From Mucilaginibacter rubeus (GTDB taxonomy: Bacteria > Bacteroidota > Bacteroidia > Sphingobacteriales > Sphingobacteriaceae): a DNA stretch of 64,000 nucleotides. The stretch's first letter is position 1; the number at the start of each line of letters is the position of its first letter. The notes under the pieces are model-generated. The model did no database searches. It was not told the origin of the DNA and worked only from the letters and a program-made list of their open reading frames with translations. Position numbers and translations under genes: made by a program. Shown here piece after piece: positions 27,152 to 36,901 of this stretch. The stretch spans positions 3,224,001 through 3,288,000 of the forward strand of contig NZ_CP043450.1 in the NCBI RefSeq assembly GCF_003286415.2, given 5' to 3'.

Positions 27152-28246
27152 ATGAAAAACAGCATACTGTCTACCTTTATCTTATTTATCTTTTGCTCAC
27201 TGCATAGCCATGCGAAAACCAAAGTTGATACTATTTACGCGGCTGATCTGCAACCTATCGGGCGTACGCTCATCAATAATCAGCATAACTTAGCGCTTAT
27301 TACTTCAGGTGCTCACTTTGGCTTTAGCTTTAAGGGGAATGAGTGCGCGATATATGTAAGCATTGCGGATGCCGGTGGTCATAATTACCTACAATATGAA
27401 CTTGACGGGATTTATCAAAAAAGGATCAGGGTTGACGGAAACTTAAAAGAGCCAATTATCATTAAGACCAATAGCATAGGTTCACATCGTATCTGGATTT
27501 ATAAAGCAACGGAAGCAACCAGCGGTGCTTTGCTATTTTCAAAGGTCGCGGGCGAAGGCGTTAAAAGTTTATCTGCTCCCAAACTGCCGTTAATAGAATT
27601 TATAGGTAATAGTATTACCTGCGGAGCGGCAGCTGACGATTCGGAAATTCCATGCGGAACCGGTGATTACCAGGACCATCATAATGCCTACATGGCTTAT
27701 GGCCCAAGGGTAGCAAGAGCATTAAATGTCAATTTTATTTTATCAAGCGTTAGCGGTATCGGCGTTTACCGCACCTGGAACAGGGATTCTCCTTCGATGC
27801 CGCTGGTATACGAAAACGCAAATTTTCAGGAAAAGGATTCGTTGAAATGGGATTTTAAAACCTATCAGCCTAAAATTATAAGCATTGCCTTAGGCACTAA
27901 TGATATGAGTAATGGCGATGGTAGTGCAAGAGCCCCATTTGATACCGTACGATTTGTTAACGACTATGTAAAGTTTGTACAACTGGTTAAATCCAAATAT
28001 CCAAAAGCTCAAATTGCCTTGCTTTCCAGTCCGATGATTAAAGGTAACTCAAGGGAGATATTACAACGATGTTTAAGCAGGATAAAAGCCACTGCTGACA
28101 CCACCTATCCGAAAGACAGGCCTGTTGCAACTTTCTTTTTTGAACCGATGGAGGCTCATGGTTGTTCCGGGCACCCAAGCGTAGCCGATCATCAAATCTT
28201 AGCGGAAGAACTTAAACCGTTTTTTGCCGGTTTGCTAAAACAGTAG
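27152..28246 (+). CDS. Secreted SGNH/GDSL esterase of CE2 type (acetyl-xylan esterase-like)
   Basis: This 364-aa protein has a signal peptide (MKNSILSTFILFIFCSLHSHA). A beta-sandwich N-terminal domain (about residues 25-140) is followed by a GDSL/SGNH hydrolase domain. The nucleophile Ser154 lies in FIGNSITCG, and ALGTNDMS (about residues 249-256) provides the Gly/Asn oxyanion block. The terminal GHPS supplies the catalytic His. The usual DxxH Asp is not present at its place (the sequence reads HGCSGHPS), as in CE2 enzymes that work with a Ser-His dyad. It should remove acetyl groups from plant or microbial polysaccharide. It is a single gene. Confidence 0.84.
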   Translation: MKNSILSTFILFIFCSLHSHAKTKVDTIYAADLQPIGRTLINNQHNLALITSGAHFGFSFKGNECAIYVSIADAGGHNYLQYELDGIYQKRIRVDGNLKEPIIIKTNSIGSHRIWIYKATEATSGALLFSKVAGEGVKSLSAPKLPLIEFIGNSITCGAAADDSEIPCGTGDYQDHHNAYMAYGPRVARALNVNFILSSVSGIGVYRTWNRDSPSMPLVYENANFQEKDSLKWDFKTYQPKIISIALGTNDMSNGDGSARAPFDTVRFVNDYVKFVQLVKSKYPKAQIALLSSPMIKGNSREILQRCLSRIKATADTTYPKDRPVATFFFEPMEAHGCSGHPSVADHQILAEELKPFFAGLLKQ

Positions 28247-28274
28247 TTGTTTGGCGAACGAATAGTACAGGTAC

Positions 28275-28306
28275 AAAAAAGGCTGTTATCTTTCGAAAAC
28301 AGCCTT
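28275..28306 (-). terminator. Intrinsic terminator of the mannose-1-phosphate guanylyltransferase gene
   Basis: A nine-base stem AAGGCTGTT / AACAGCCTT has a ten-base loop. On the minus strand it is followed by TTTTTT, from the A-run at 28275-28280. It lies about 60 bases after the manC-like stop and also faces the end of the esterase gene on the other strand. Confidence 0.75.
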
Positions 28307-28366
28307 ATTACCTTATCGGTTATTAAAAGAGGGATCGTTCGCTATTGCCTGAACATCTTTCCTGGA

Positions 28367-29452
28367 TTAAACATACTCCACGCCAAACCTGCTTTTCACA
28401 TCAGCAACAATTTGTTTTACGCTTTGCTCCTGATCGCGGGGGCAGATAAGTAACGTATTGTTGGCTTCGACTACTATGTAATTGTTTAAACCCTGTAGTA
28501 TCACCAGCTTACCGTCGGGCATATTTACCATACAATCAGATGAGTTATACATGATCACCTTTTCGTTTGGGATTACCGCGTTGCCGGCCTCAGCCTTTTC
28601 GGACAATTCATATATAGATGCCCAGGTTCCCAGATCGCTCCAACCAAAATCAGATGGCAATACATAAACATTATCCGCCTTCTCCATAATACCGTAGTCG
28701 ATAGATGTATTAACACAGTGGTGATAAGCCTGGTTAATGTGAGTGGCTTCATTTTCTGTATTGTACACCGGCCGTGCATCAGCAAAAATATTGTGCAGAT
28801 CGGGCATATAGGTTTCAAATGCCTGCACTATCGCCCTGGCCGACCAAACAAAAATCCCCGCGTTCCATAAAAAATCGCCGCTTTGAATAAAGCTTTTGGC
28901 AACCTCAAGGGTTGGCTTTTCGGTAAAGGTTTTTACCTTATGAAAATCATTGTTTATAACAGCGTCTGTATATTGAATATAGCCGTAACCCGTATCCGGT
29001 CTTGACGGCTTGATACCCAACGTTACCAGGCATTGGTGTTCTGCAGCGGTCTCCAATGATTTTTCGAGCGAGCCTACAAAGGCGTCTTCATCAAGGATCT
29101 GCTGATCGGAAGGAGCTACAACAATTACCGCGTCCGGGTTCAGGCTTTCTATCTTAAAACATCCGTAAGCTATACAGGGAGCGGTATTTCGCATTACGGG
29201 TTCAGTCAGGATCTGCTGATCTGTTATATCCGGCAACTGCTCCTTTACCAGTTGGGTATAGTTTTCATTAGTTAATATGAAGATGTTTTCTTTTGGGCAT
29301 GTTTTGGAAAGCCGCTGATACGTATCCTGTATCAATGTTTTTCCGCTGCCAATAATATCTATAAATTGTTTGGGGTGCGATGTACGGCTTATTGGCCAAA
29401 ACCGGCTTCCGATACCCCCTGCTAAAATTATCGCGTAATAGTTTTTGTTCAT
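28367..29452 (-). CDS. manC: Mannose-1-phosphate guanylyltransferase (single-domain)
   Basis: This 361-aa product begins with the nucleotide-binding signature LAGGIGSRFWPISR and PKQF, which marks the GDP-mannose pyrophosphorylase branch. VVAPSDQ, FTEKP and the WNAGIFVW metal/sugar motifs follow in order. It lacks the C-terminal phosphomannose-isomerase half of the bifunctional enzyme, so it is the short form. It makes GDP-mannose from mannose-1-phosphate and GTP. It lies downstream of the UDP-xylose genes, separated by 202 bases and a hairpin, so it may have its own promoter. GDP-mannose feeds extracellular polysaccharide, O-antigen or protein mannosylation. Confidence 0.9.
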   Translation of the reverse strand: MNKNYYAIILAGGIGSRFWPISRTSHPKQFIDIIGSGKTLIQDTYQRLSKTCPKENIFILTNENYTQLVKEQLPDITDQQILTEPVMRNTAPCIAYGCFKIESLNPDAVIVVAPSDQQILDEDAFVGSLEKSLETAAEHQCLVTLGIKPSRPDTGYGYIQYTDAVINNDFHKVKTFTEKPTLEVAKSFIQSGDFLWNAGIFVWSARAIVQAFETYMPDLHNIFADARPVYNTENEATHINQAYHHCVNTSIDYGIMEKADNVYVLPSDFGWSDLGTWASIYELSEKAEAGNAVIPNEKVIMYNSSDCMVNMPDGKLVILQGLNNYIVVEANNTLLICPRDQEQSVKQIVADVKSRFGVEYV

Positions 29453-29602
29453 GCTTTACTTTAATGTTGGTTAACTGAATTAAACTGTACATGATTGGCT
29501 TTGATACAAAGCCTGCGTGCAGGAATGGTGCAGCTTATTGATTATTGCTACGTTTTTGATTTGTAACTCAAGTTTAGGGTTGGGGAGTTACAATTTCTTT
29601 AA

Positions 29603-29636
29603 GGTACAGTGATACGCTCAGCGAAATCACTGTACC
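29603..29636 (-). terminator. Hairpin after the UDP-xylose synthase gene
   Basis: A perfect ten-base inverted repeat GGTACAGTGA / TCACTGTACC with a 14-base loop lies 18 bases past the stop of the UDP-xylose synthase gene. There is no long U-run, so termination is probable rather than certain. It suggests the NRPS-to-UDP-xylose transcription unit ends before manC. Confidence 0.5.
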
Positions 29637-29654
29637 ATTTGATTTTAAAAACTT

Positions 29655-30638
29655 TTACTTATTGTAGTAAGAAAAGTCTTTATGGTGTATTTCCTGCTCA
29701 GGTAACGACTTGAAGTATTCCAACGTGATCTTCAAACCCTCGCTTCTGGATACTTTTGGCTCCCAGCCCAATATGGCTTTGGCCTTGGTAATATCCGGAC
29801 GACGTTGTTTCGGGTCATCTGTAGGCAATGGCAGGCTGATCAGCTTTTGATCGGTTCCGGTCAGCTTGATGATTTCCTCACCAAACTGTTTGATCGTGAT
29901 CTCATCCGGGTTACCAATGTTTACCGGCTGGGCATAATCGCTCAACAACAACCTGTAGATACCTTCTATCAAATCATCTACATAGCAGAATGACCTGGTC
30001 TGTGAACCGTCGCCAAACATCGTCAGCGGTTCGCCTCTCAGTGCCTGACCGATGAAAGCCGGCAATACCCTGCCGTCATTCAGCCGCATCCTTGGCCCGT
30101 AGGTGTTAAAGATCCTCACGATCCTGGTTTCTACACCATGGAAAGTGTGGTAAGCCATGGTGATGGCTTCCTGGAACCTTTTGGCTTCATCATAAACCCC
30201 TCTCGGACCTACCGGGTTTACATTACCCCAGTATTCTTCCGGCTGCGGGCTGATATTCGGGTCGCCGTATACTTCTGATGTTGAGGCGATCAGCATCCTG
30301 GCTTTCTTGTTCCGGGCCAGTCCCAGCAAATTATGGGTACCCAGTGAACCTACTTTTAAAGTCTGGATCGGGATTTTTAAATAGTCGATCGGGCTGGCCG
30401 GTGACGCGAAATGCAAAATGTAATGCAGATCGCCCGGTACATACACAAACGTGGATACGTCATGGTTATAAAACTCAAAGTTCTCCAGTTTGAACAAATG
30501 TTCGATATTCCTCAGGTCGCCCGTGATCAGGTTATCCATCCCGATCACGTGATAACCTTCCTTGATAAACCTGTCGCACAGGTGCGAGCCTAAAAAGCCG
30601 GCAGCACCCGTGATCAGGATCCTTTTTCTTTCTGTCAT
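29655..30638 (-). CDS. UDP-glucuronate decarboxylase (UDP-xylose synthase)
   Basis: This 327-aa short-chain dehydrogenase/reductase has the NAD loop GAAGFLGSH, the active-site YDEAK (Tyr/Lys) and the STSEVYGDP stretch. [15 protein letters not shown] is diagnostic for UDP-xylose synthase. It decarboxylates UDP-glucuronate to UDP-xylose with NAD bound throughout the cycle. It overlaps the stop of the dehydrogenase gene by four bases (ATGA), so the two are translationally coupled: UDP-glucose to UDP-glucuronate to UDP-xylose. It supplies xylosyl donor in the same run of genes as the two glycosyltransferases and the NRPS. Confidence 0.92.
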   Translation of the reverse strand: MTERKRILITGAAGFLGSHLCDRFIKEGYHVIGMDNLITGDLRNIEHLFKLENFEFYNHDVSTFVYVPGDLHYILHFASPASPIDYLKIPIQTLKVGSLGTHNLLGLARNKKARMLIASTSEVYGDPNISPQPEEYWGNVNPVGPRGVYDEAKRFQEAITMAYHTFHGVETRIVRIFNTYGPRMRLNDGRVLPAFIGQALRGEPLTMFGDGSQTRSFCYVDDLIEGIYRLLLSDYAQPVNIGNPDEITIKQFGEEIIKLTGTDQKLISLPLPTDDPKQRRPDITKAKAILGWEPKVSRSEGLKITLEYFKSLPEQEIHHKDFSYYNK

Positions 30639-31951
30639 ATTGCTACTGTTTTACGGCCTATGCTGTTATAATAAAATCCATGGTCTTTCATCCTGTCCAG
30701 GTCATACAGGTTACGTCCGTCAAAGATCACCGGCGATTTCAGCTTTTCTTTCATGAAGTCAAAATCCGGGGTACGGAATACCGGCCATTCGGTCACGATC
30801 AGCAGCGCGTCTGCTTCTTCCAGCGCGTTATAACGGTTGGTAGCATAACCTATCTTATCGCCAAGCAGTTTTTTTACGTTTGGCATACCTTCAGGGTCAT
30901 AAGCGGTTACTGTAGCTCCTGCTGCTAAAAGCTCATCAATGATATACAAGGCCGGTGCTTCGCGGATATCGTCGGTTTCCGGTTTGAAAGCTAAGCCCCA
31001 CAGCGCGAAGTGTTTGCCTTTCAGGCCGCCTTCGCCATAATATTCACGCATTTTTACCACCAGGCGTTTCTTCTGCGTTTCGTTCACTTCCATCACCGAG
31101 TTCAGGATCTTGAAGTCGTATTTATTTTCTTCGGCTGCTTTTGACAGGGCCTGCACGTCTTTAGGGAAGCAGCTGCCGCCGTAACCTACACCCGGAAACA
31201 GGAAACGTTTGCCGATACGGGCATCGGCACCTACGCCTTTACGCACCATGTCTACATCTGCTCCTACCAGCTCGCACATATTGGCAATCTCGTTCATGAA
31301 CGTGATCTTGGTAGCTAAAAACGAGTTGGCGGCGTATTTGGTCAGCTCCGATGAGCGCTCGTCCATGTACAGGATCGGGTTACCCTGGCGTACATATGGG
31401 GCATACAAATCACCCATCACCTGGCGGGCTTTTTCATCCCTGGTACCTATTACTACCCTGTCCGGTTTCATGAAATCTTCTACCGCTACACCTTCGCGTA
31501 AAAACTCAGGGTTGGATACTACCGCGAATGGTACATCTGTATTGGCTTTCATTACCGCGGTCACTTTATCTGCCGTGCCTACCGGTACGGTTGATTTGGT
31601 CACGATCACTTTATACTCGGTGATCAGTTTGGCGATATCCTTAGCCGCGCCAAGTACATAGCTCAAATCTGCCGCACCATCGGCCCCCGGTGGCGTTGGC
31701 AAGGCTAAAAAGATCACCTTTGCCGGTGCTATCGCTTCGGCCAGATCGGTGGTAAAGGTTAACCGCTCCTGTTTAATGTTCCGTAAAAATAAAATATCAA
31801 GACCCGGCTCATAGATCGGCATCTCGCCATTGCGCATCTTGTTTACTTTTTCTTCTACTATATCTACACAGGTTACTTCATTCCCTGTTTCGGCCAAACA
31901 GGTTCCCGTTACCAAACCAACATAGCCAGTACCAATTACTGCTATCTTCAT
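30635..31951 (-). CDS. ugd: UDP-glucose 6-dehydrogenase
   Basis: This 438-aa product is the full length for the UDP-glucose/GDP-mannose dehydrogenase family. The Rossmann loop is [17 protein letters not shown] at the start, the second binding block is [13 protein letters not shown], and the catalytic Cys lies in [16 protein letters not shown]-terminal UDP-binding domain follows. It oxidises UDP-glucose to UDP-glucuronate with two NAD. The gene lies 30 bases after the nucleotidyltransferase stop and overlaps the UDP-xylose synthase start, so the three probably form one pathway block. Confidence 0.95.
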   Translation of the reverse strand: MKIAVIGTGYVGLVTGTCLAETGNEVTCVDIVEEKVNKMRNGEMPIYEPGLDILFLRNIKQERLTFTTDLAEAIAPAKVIFLALPTPPGADGAADLSYVLGAAKDIAKLITEYKVIVTKSTVPVGTADKVTAVMKANTDVPFAVVSNPEFLREGVAVEDFMKPDRVVIGTRDEKARQVMGDLYAPYVRQGNPILYMDERSSELTKYAANSFLATKITFMNEIANMCELVGADVDMVRKGVGADARIGKRFLFPGVGYGGSCFPKDVQALSKAAEENKYDFKILNSVMEVNETQKKRLVVKMREYYGEGGLKGKHFALWGLAFKPETDDIREAPALYIIDELLAAGATVTAYDPEGMPNVKKLLGDKIGYATNRYNALEEADALLIVTEWPVFRTPDFDFMKEKLKSPVIFDGRNLYDLDRMKDHGFYYNSIGRKTVAI

Positions 31952-31981
31952 ATTTTACTATTTATGTGTTTTTAAGTTAGA

Positions 31982-32899
31982 TTACTTTACTAAAACATCA
32001 TTCCAGAGGTTCAACGGATAGGTTCCGCTTTCAACCAGCTTTGAAATGCTCTCCTTAACAATGTCCTTATCATTTACATAAGTAACACCAAACCATTTTG
32101 ATTTAGTTGGGATAACTTTAAAGCTTGCAGCTCCCGTTTTAATCAACTCATCAGCAACCAGCGGAATATAAAATTCGGCTTTAGGCTTATCCTCATTGGC
32201 CTGCACAAACCTGGTGAACATTGGCTTGCTTTGCTCAAACACAGCCGGTGTAAAACCCCAGAAATTCATCGACACTCGTGTATCAGCCGGTAAATCGTGT
32301 TCGCCGGTCTCATCTTTGTAGGCTATGCCGCCATCCTCTTTAAAATAAACTTCGGCACGCTCATTTATCTGTACCATGTTACCGTTTTCATCTACCTTAC
32401 ATACCCCGCGAGATACCGAACCATTTTCAGAGAGGGTATTGTTGATCTGGTATCCGATCAATGAATATTGATCTTCTGCAACCTCAGTAGTTAAAAACTC
32501 AACCATTTTTTCAAAAGCATCATAGCCGTAATAGTCATCGGCATTAATTACGCAAAATGGCTCTTTTACCGCGTCACGTGCTGCCAAAACAGCATGAGCA
32601 GTACCCCATGGTTTTGCACGCTCAATAGTTTTATCGATACCGAATGGCGTTAGGTCATAGCTTTGAAAAACATATTCGGTTTCAATAAGCCCCTGTAACT
32701 TAGGTTCAAATATGGCTTTAAAATTATCGGCAAATTCTTCGCGGATGATGAAGCATACTTTTCCAAAGCCCGCTTTAATCGCGTCGTAAATAGAATAATC
32801 AATAATGGTTTCGCCGTTAGGGCCAAAACCGTCAATTTGTTTCATGCTGCCGTAACGGCTGGCCATACCTGCCGCCAGAATGAGTAAGGTTGGTTTCAT
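31982..32899 (-). CDS. Sugar-phosphate nucleotidyltransferase
   Basis: This is a 305-aa product. The ATG at 32899 is preferred to an upstream TTG, because it begins directly at the strand MKPTLLILAAG. The NTP-binding loop LAAGMASRYGSMKQ is a variant of the usual LAGGxGTR, and GRxxDDYYGY-like NADDYYGYDAF marks the metal site. Family members in Bacteroidota are annotated only as 'nucleotidyltransferase'. By position before UDP-glucose dehydrogenase it could make UDP-glucose from glucose-1-phosphate, but this is inference. It lies 107 bases downstream of the GT4 gene. Confidence 0.75.
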   Translation of the reverse strand: MKPTLLILAAGMASRYGSMKQIDGFGPNGETIIDYSIYDAIKAGFGKVCFIIREEFADNFKAIFEPKLQGLIETEYVFQSYDLTPFGIDKTIERAKPWGTAHAVLAARDAVKEPFCVINADDYYGYDAFEKMVEFLTTEVAEDQYSLIGYQINNTLSENGSVSRGVCKVDENGNMVQINERAEVYFKEDGGIAYKDETGEHDLPADTRVSMNFWGFTPAVFEQSKPMFTRFVQANEDKPKAEFYIPLVADELIKTGAASFKVIPTKSKWFGVTYVNDKDIVKESISKLVESGTYPLNLWNDVLVK

Positions 32900-33006
32900 A
32901 ATTTTCAATTTGATTTTTAGTTTTTAATAGATACAAGAATATATGCTCACCAAAAAGAAATATGGTGATGTTTACCTGAATGGTAAATAGTTGAAAGAAA
33001 AGAGGG

Positions 33007-34128
33007 CTATTTTAAATACTCCTCGTAGTACTTCGCAATCAATACCTGCTCATGAAATGTTGTCCTGATAATTTCGCGGCCATGTTTGCGGATATAATCT
33101 AATTTTTGTTTCCCAAGGTATGCTTCGTTTAATTTTTCTATAGTGCTGTCGGTATCTAATGTGCAAATCCAACCGAGGTTGTTCTCGCTAACAAAATCAG
33201 AAAGACCTACATTTTCGGAGATCAAAACGGCAGTACCCATGTGTAAAGACTCGACTACGACGTTAGCGAAGTTTTCATTTAAGGATGTCAGAATAAACAA
33301 GTCCGACTGGTTGAGGCGTTCAAATTTCTCCTGCCTGTTTACCCAGCCTAACCATTCAATTTTTGAAACTATCTTCAGCTCATCAGCAAGTTGTTTCAGT
33401 TGTTGAACGTAGGTTTCGTCACCATCGCCGGCAATAACCAGTTTCAGGTCAAACGAAAGTTGACTTATGGCTGCAAACAATTTTTCAAGTCCTTTTTTAT
33501 GGTGAATGCGCGACATAAAAATAACCGTGAAGCACTCATTATCTATTTCCTTTATCTCAATATCGGGTAACGATAAAATATTGGGTAAAACAAAACCTTC
33601 CCACCCGGGGATCAATTTCCGGCATTCAACATATTCGGACTGGGCGGTAGCGTGCAATACGCATTTCTTCAAAATTCTGCGCCCGCCAAACTTATGGATC
33701 AATTTTTTATAACCACTGTTTCCGGTTTCAAATACGTACTCACTCAACATACCGCGGGGCGCAAGGATCACTTTGGTTTTACTGAATAAGGCAATCCGTG
33801 CAGCTACCACACTTAAAATACTCCACCATGAATGGATATGGATCACATCATAATGATTAGCCGTTTTGAAAAGCATGCGCCATAAGGTAGGGCTTACATG
33901 CGTATGATCGCCGGTAATGCGTTTAAAGTAAGTTACGTTAACCCCCTCTACATTTGTCACGGCACCGGGCGTTACATCCAGTTCTGTTTTGCCATTGGCA
34001 GTGGTGGTATAAACATCAACATCATGCCCGTTAGCCGCTAACCCTTCGCACAAGCGCGATACAGATTCCGTTGGACCTCCGTATCCGTAAGCAGGTTTAT
34101 AAGCAGGTATAATGTGCAGTATCTTCAT
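33007..34128 (-). CDS. Glycosyltransferase, GT4 family
   Basis: This 373-aa protein has a GT-B fold. The N-terminal domain begins MKILHIIPAYKPAYGYGGPTESVSRL, with the Gly-rich acceptor loop. The C-terminal domain holds the donor-site LVIAGDGDE and an ExFxxVxxEAL-type motif, here NENFANVVVESLHMGTAV. It probably transfers a sugar from a nucleotide sugar on the cytoplasmic face. It sits between a GT2 gene 48 bases upstream and the sugar-nucleotide block downstream, in the same run as the NRPS. Possible roles are peptide glycosylation or polysaccharide assembly. Confidence 0.85.
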   Translation of the reverse strand: MKILHIIPAYKPAYGYGGPTESVSRLCEGLAANGHDVDVYTTTANGKTELDVTPGAVTNVEGVNVTYFKRITGDHTHVSPTLWRMLFKTANHYDVIHIHSWWSILSVVAARIALFSKTKVILAPRGMLSEYVFETGNSGYKKLIHKFGGRRILKKCVLHATAQSEYVECRKLIPGWEGFVLPNILSLPDIEIKEIDNECFTVIFMSRIHHKKGLEKLFAAISQLSFDLKLVIAGDGDETYVQQLKQLADELKIVSKIEWLGWVNRQEKFERLNQSDLFILTSLNENFANVVVESLHMGTAVLISENVGLSDFVSENNLGWICTLDTDSTIEKLNEAYLGKQKLDYIRKHGREIIRTTFHEQVLIAKYYEEYLK

Positions 34129-34176
34129 AAGGTAGTATTAGATATATAGAAAGCGCAAATATGCACTCATTGTAGA

Positions 34177-35019
34177 TTATTTAACCAAGTTGGATTTTAA
34201 ATCGTCCGGAACGATACTCAAAGTTGGCACGGACTCGGGCTTTTCGGCAAGCTTTTCATCTTCAATCAATCGGATAGCGAGCAATATCTCAACCATGGTT
34301 CGCTGAAGCGTATAGTGCCAGCCAGCCCAGCCGTTAAAGATCAGCCTTTTAACAAACAGGCAATGAAAGAAAACCAAAAACGGGGCTAACACCTTTGTTT
34401 TACGGATTTTGCCGCTTATAGGCATTTCTGACGTCGGTTCATTAACCAGTTTTTTACTTTCTTTAATAGCATAGCCATCCTGGTTACTTAACCAGCGCGA
34501 CAGCGATTTTCTGTCGTCATGTAAGATATACGATTTGTACATACCAGTAGACCCGTTAATTTTTAAACGCTGGGTATGCCCATCATCGTAATAAATACAT
34601 TTATTAATGTCAAATAAAACAGGGCGGGGCGTTGTATTATCGCCGGAAAGCTTCTTTCCAAAAACTAAAAACCTGAACGTGGTCTCGTAGGCTTCATTTT
34701 GCGGATTGGCGATAATGTTTTGGGTTTCCTGTATAAACTCCGGCGTAAGTACGTAATCGGCATCAAGTGTTAACGCCCATTTGCTTTTAAGTAATGAAAG
34801 CCCGTAATTCCACTGGTTGCCATGTGTATCAAATTTGCGTTGAAAAACTTCAACGTTGGGATAGGAATTAGCAATGTCTAATGTAGCATCAGTACTAAAA
34901 CTATCCAGAATAACAACCCGTTGAAGCCAGGTTAACCTGTCGAGAACCCGCTTGAGATTAGGTTCTTCGTTTTTAGTTAAAATTAATGCGGTAATTAAGG
35001 TTGATGAGGTCAATTCCAT
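34177..35019 (-). CDS. Glycosyltransferase, GT2 family (GT-A fold)
   Basis: This 280-aa protein has a short N-terminal strand ITALILTKNEEPNLKRVLDRL and a VVILDSFSTDATLDIA nucleotide loop. The DxD metal motif is in WALTLDADYVLTPEF. A hydrophobic stretch FLVFFHCLFVKRLIFNGWAGW near residue 225 suggests membrane association, as in WaaE/KdtX-like GT2 enzymes. It uses a nucleotide-sugar donor. It is the first gene after the ABC transporter (64-base gap) and precedes the GT4 gene. Its acceptor could be the NRPS product or a lipid carrier; the sequence does not decide. Confidence 0.82.
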   Translation of the reverse strand: MELTSSTLITALILTKNEEPNLKRVLDRLTWLQRVVILDSFSTDATLDIANSYPNVEVFQRKFDTHGNQWNYGLSLLKSKWALTLDADYVLTPEFIQETQNIIANPQNEAYETTFRFLVFGKKLSGDNTTPRPVLFDINKCIYYDDGHTQRLKINGSTGMYKSYILHDDRKSLSRWLSNQDGYAIKESKKLVNEPTSEMPISGKIRKTKVLAPFLVFFHCLFVKRLIFNGWAGWHYTLQRTMVEILLAIRLIEDEKLAEKPESVPTLSIVPDDLKSNLVK

Positions 35020-35083
35020 CTTACGAGTGTTATGTTATTTATATAGGTAAATGTCTTTATCGGTGTAAGGTTTTGGCAATTTT

Positions 35084-36886
35084 TTATTTGTAGCCGGCTG
35101 CCTGTAGCTCAAATAACTCCGCATAGCGGTCGCCTTTTTGTAAAAGTTCTTCATGGCTTCCTATTTCCAGGATCTCTCCTTTATCCAATACGATGATCCT
35201 ATCGGCCATGCGTACTGTTGAAAAACGGTGAGAGATAAGCACCGCGGTTTTCTTTTCAGTGATATCCGAAAAACGTTTAAATACTTCGTACTCCGAACGC
35301 GCATCCAAGGCAGCCGTTGGCTCATCGAGGATCACTATCTGTGCATTACGCATATAAGCCCTGGCAAGCGCTACTTTCTGCCATTCGCCGCCCGATAGCT
35401 CAACACCTGTTTCAAAATGCGTACCCAGCATTTGCTGATATTTTTTTGGCAGCCTATCTACTATGGGATGTGCCAGGCTTTGTTTTGCAGCGCTAATAAT
35501 AAGGTCTTCCTGATCAATCCCTGCTATATCCCCCACAGCTATATTTACCGATGCAGGCATTTGGTATTTGATAAAATCCTGGAAAATGATACCCATTTGC
35601 GTCCTGATATCCTCGATGTTATATTCCTTTAAATCATACCCGTCAAGTGTTATGCGTCCCTCTGTAGGATCATATAAACGTACCAGCAACTTTACCAGGG
35701 TTGTTTTACCTGCTCCATTCTCCCCCACTAATGCCAGTTTCTCGCCGGGGCGAAGGGTGAAGTTCAAATGCCTGTTAGCCCATTTATCAGAGTTGGTATA
35801 TTTAAACCCGACATTTTCAAAGGTGAAGCCTGACACAATAGGATCAGGAAATGGCCGTGGACTATTGGGGATTGTGATAGTGGGCATGATCCTGAAGAAA
35901 TCAAAGAAATCCGTCAAGTAAATTGCTCCCTGTGCTACGGCGTTAAACCGCTTGGCGCTGTTTTGTACTAAACCACCCAGCTGCCTTATGGTTCCTAATA
36001 AAAGGGTTAATCCACCTATTGTAAGGCTCCCCTGTAGTACACGTTGTACGATATAAAAAAACACGATGTAAAACCCTACTACTCCCGGAATGCTTATCAA
36101 AGAGCTTATGATAAGTCGTTTTACACCGAATTTCCGCTTGGCATCATAAAGGTTATGGGAGATTTTTTTGAACCGGTTGATAAAAAAGCCCGAGAGATCA
36201 AATAACCTGACTTCCTTGGCTGCCACGTCGCTGCTGGCCACCAGGCTTAAATAGTCAAGCTCGCGTCTGGCCTGCGTTTGACTGCGTATTAAGCTGTAGT
36301 TTTTATTATTGAAATAAAATTCGCCCAGTAATGATGGTAATGTAACCGATAAAAGGATTACGATTATCCATGGATTAAAGGCTACCAACACCACTACATA
36401 TGAGGTAATGGTGATCATATCCTGAACCTGGCTAAATACGTGCGTTAACAAAATGGCACGACCGGTAGTTTGTTGCCTTGCCCTTTCCAACTTATCATAA
36501 AACTGCGAGTTTTCAAACTGCACCAGGTCCAGCTTAGCGGCATGCTCCATGATCATGTTGGTGGTGTCATTTGTAAGACGCTCACCTAAAAGTTCGTCAA
36601 TAAGCGAAGTGACTTTACCAAGTATAATTAATACCAGGATCAGTATAAATTCAATGGCAATCAATTTCCAGAGATAATCATATGACAGCGCCCTATTATG
36701 CGTTATGGCAATAGCCTCGTCAATGATGTACTTACCTACGCTAAGTAAACCAAGCGGAATAATTGCCTGCAAAATCCTGATAACGATATTACATAAAGTT
36801 AGCCGGGGGCTAACTTTCCAAACCAGGCTAAAAAACTTTGGAAGATTACGGTATGCAACCAATCTGTCCCTAATTGTTAATCCCAT
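35084..36886 (-). CDS. ABC transporter, fused permease and ATPase (exporter type)
   Basis: This 600-aa half-transporter has about six membrane helices in residues 1-330 and then a nucleotide-binding domain. The domain shows GENGAGKTTLV (Walker A, about residues 385-395), QDFIKY (Q-loop), LSGGEWQKVALARAY (signature) and VILDEPTAALD (Walker B), with SHRFST as the switch His region. Exporters of this form move lipids, peptides or NRPS products outward and act as homodimers. It starts 15 bases after the stop of the NRPS gene that ends in a thioesterase, so it is most likely the exporter of that peptide. Confidence 0.92.
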   Translation of the reverse strand: MGLTIRDRLVAYRNLPKFFSLVWKVSPRLTLCNIVIRILQAIIPLGLLSVGKYIIDEAIAITHNRALSYDYLWKLIAIEFILILVLIILGKVTSLIDELLGERLTNDTTNMIMEHAAKLDLVQFENSQFYDKLERARQQTTGRAILLTHVFSQVQDMITITSYVVVLVAFNPWIIVILLSVTLPSLLGEFYFNNKNYSLIRSQTQARRELDYLSLVASSDVAAKEVRLFDLSGFFINRFKKISHNLYDAKRKFGVKRLIISSLISIPGVVGFYIVFFYIVQRVLQGSLTIGGLTLLLGTIRQLGGLVQNSAKRFNAVAQGAIYLTDFFDFFRIMPTITIPNSPRPFPDPIVSGFTFENVGFKYTNSDKWANRHLNFTLRPGEKLALVGENGAGKTTLVKLLVRLYDPTEGRITLDGYDLKEYNIEDIRTQMGIIFQDFIKYQMPASVNIAVGDIAGIDQEDLIISAAKQSLAHPIVDRLPKKYQQMLGTHFETGVELSGGEWQKVALARAYMRNAQIVILDEPTAALDARSEYEVFKRFSDITEKKTAVLISHRFSTVRMADRIIVLDKGEILEIGSHEELLQKGDRYAELFELQAAGYK

Positions 36887-36901
36887 TCTTTTTGCGATTT
36901 A

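Noticed and set aside
28367..35019. Complete capsule/exopolysaccharide locus
   Set aside because: No Wzx flippase, Wzy polymerase, Wza/Wzc export pair or initiating phosphoglycosyltransferase is in the window, so the sugar genes alone do not define one.
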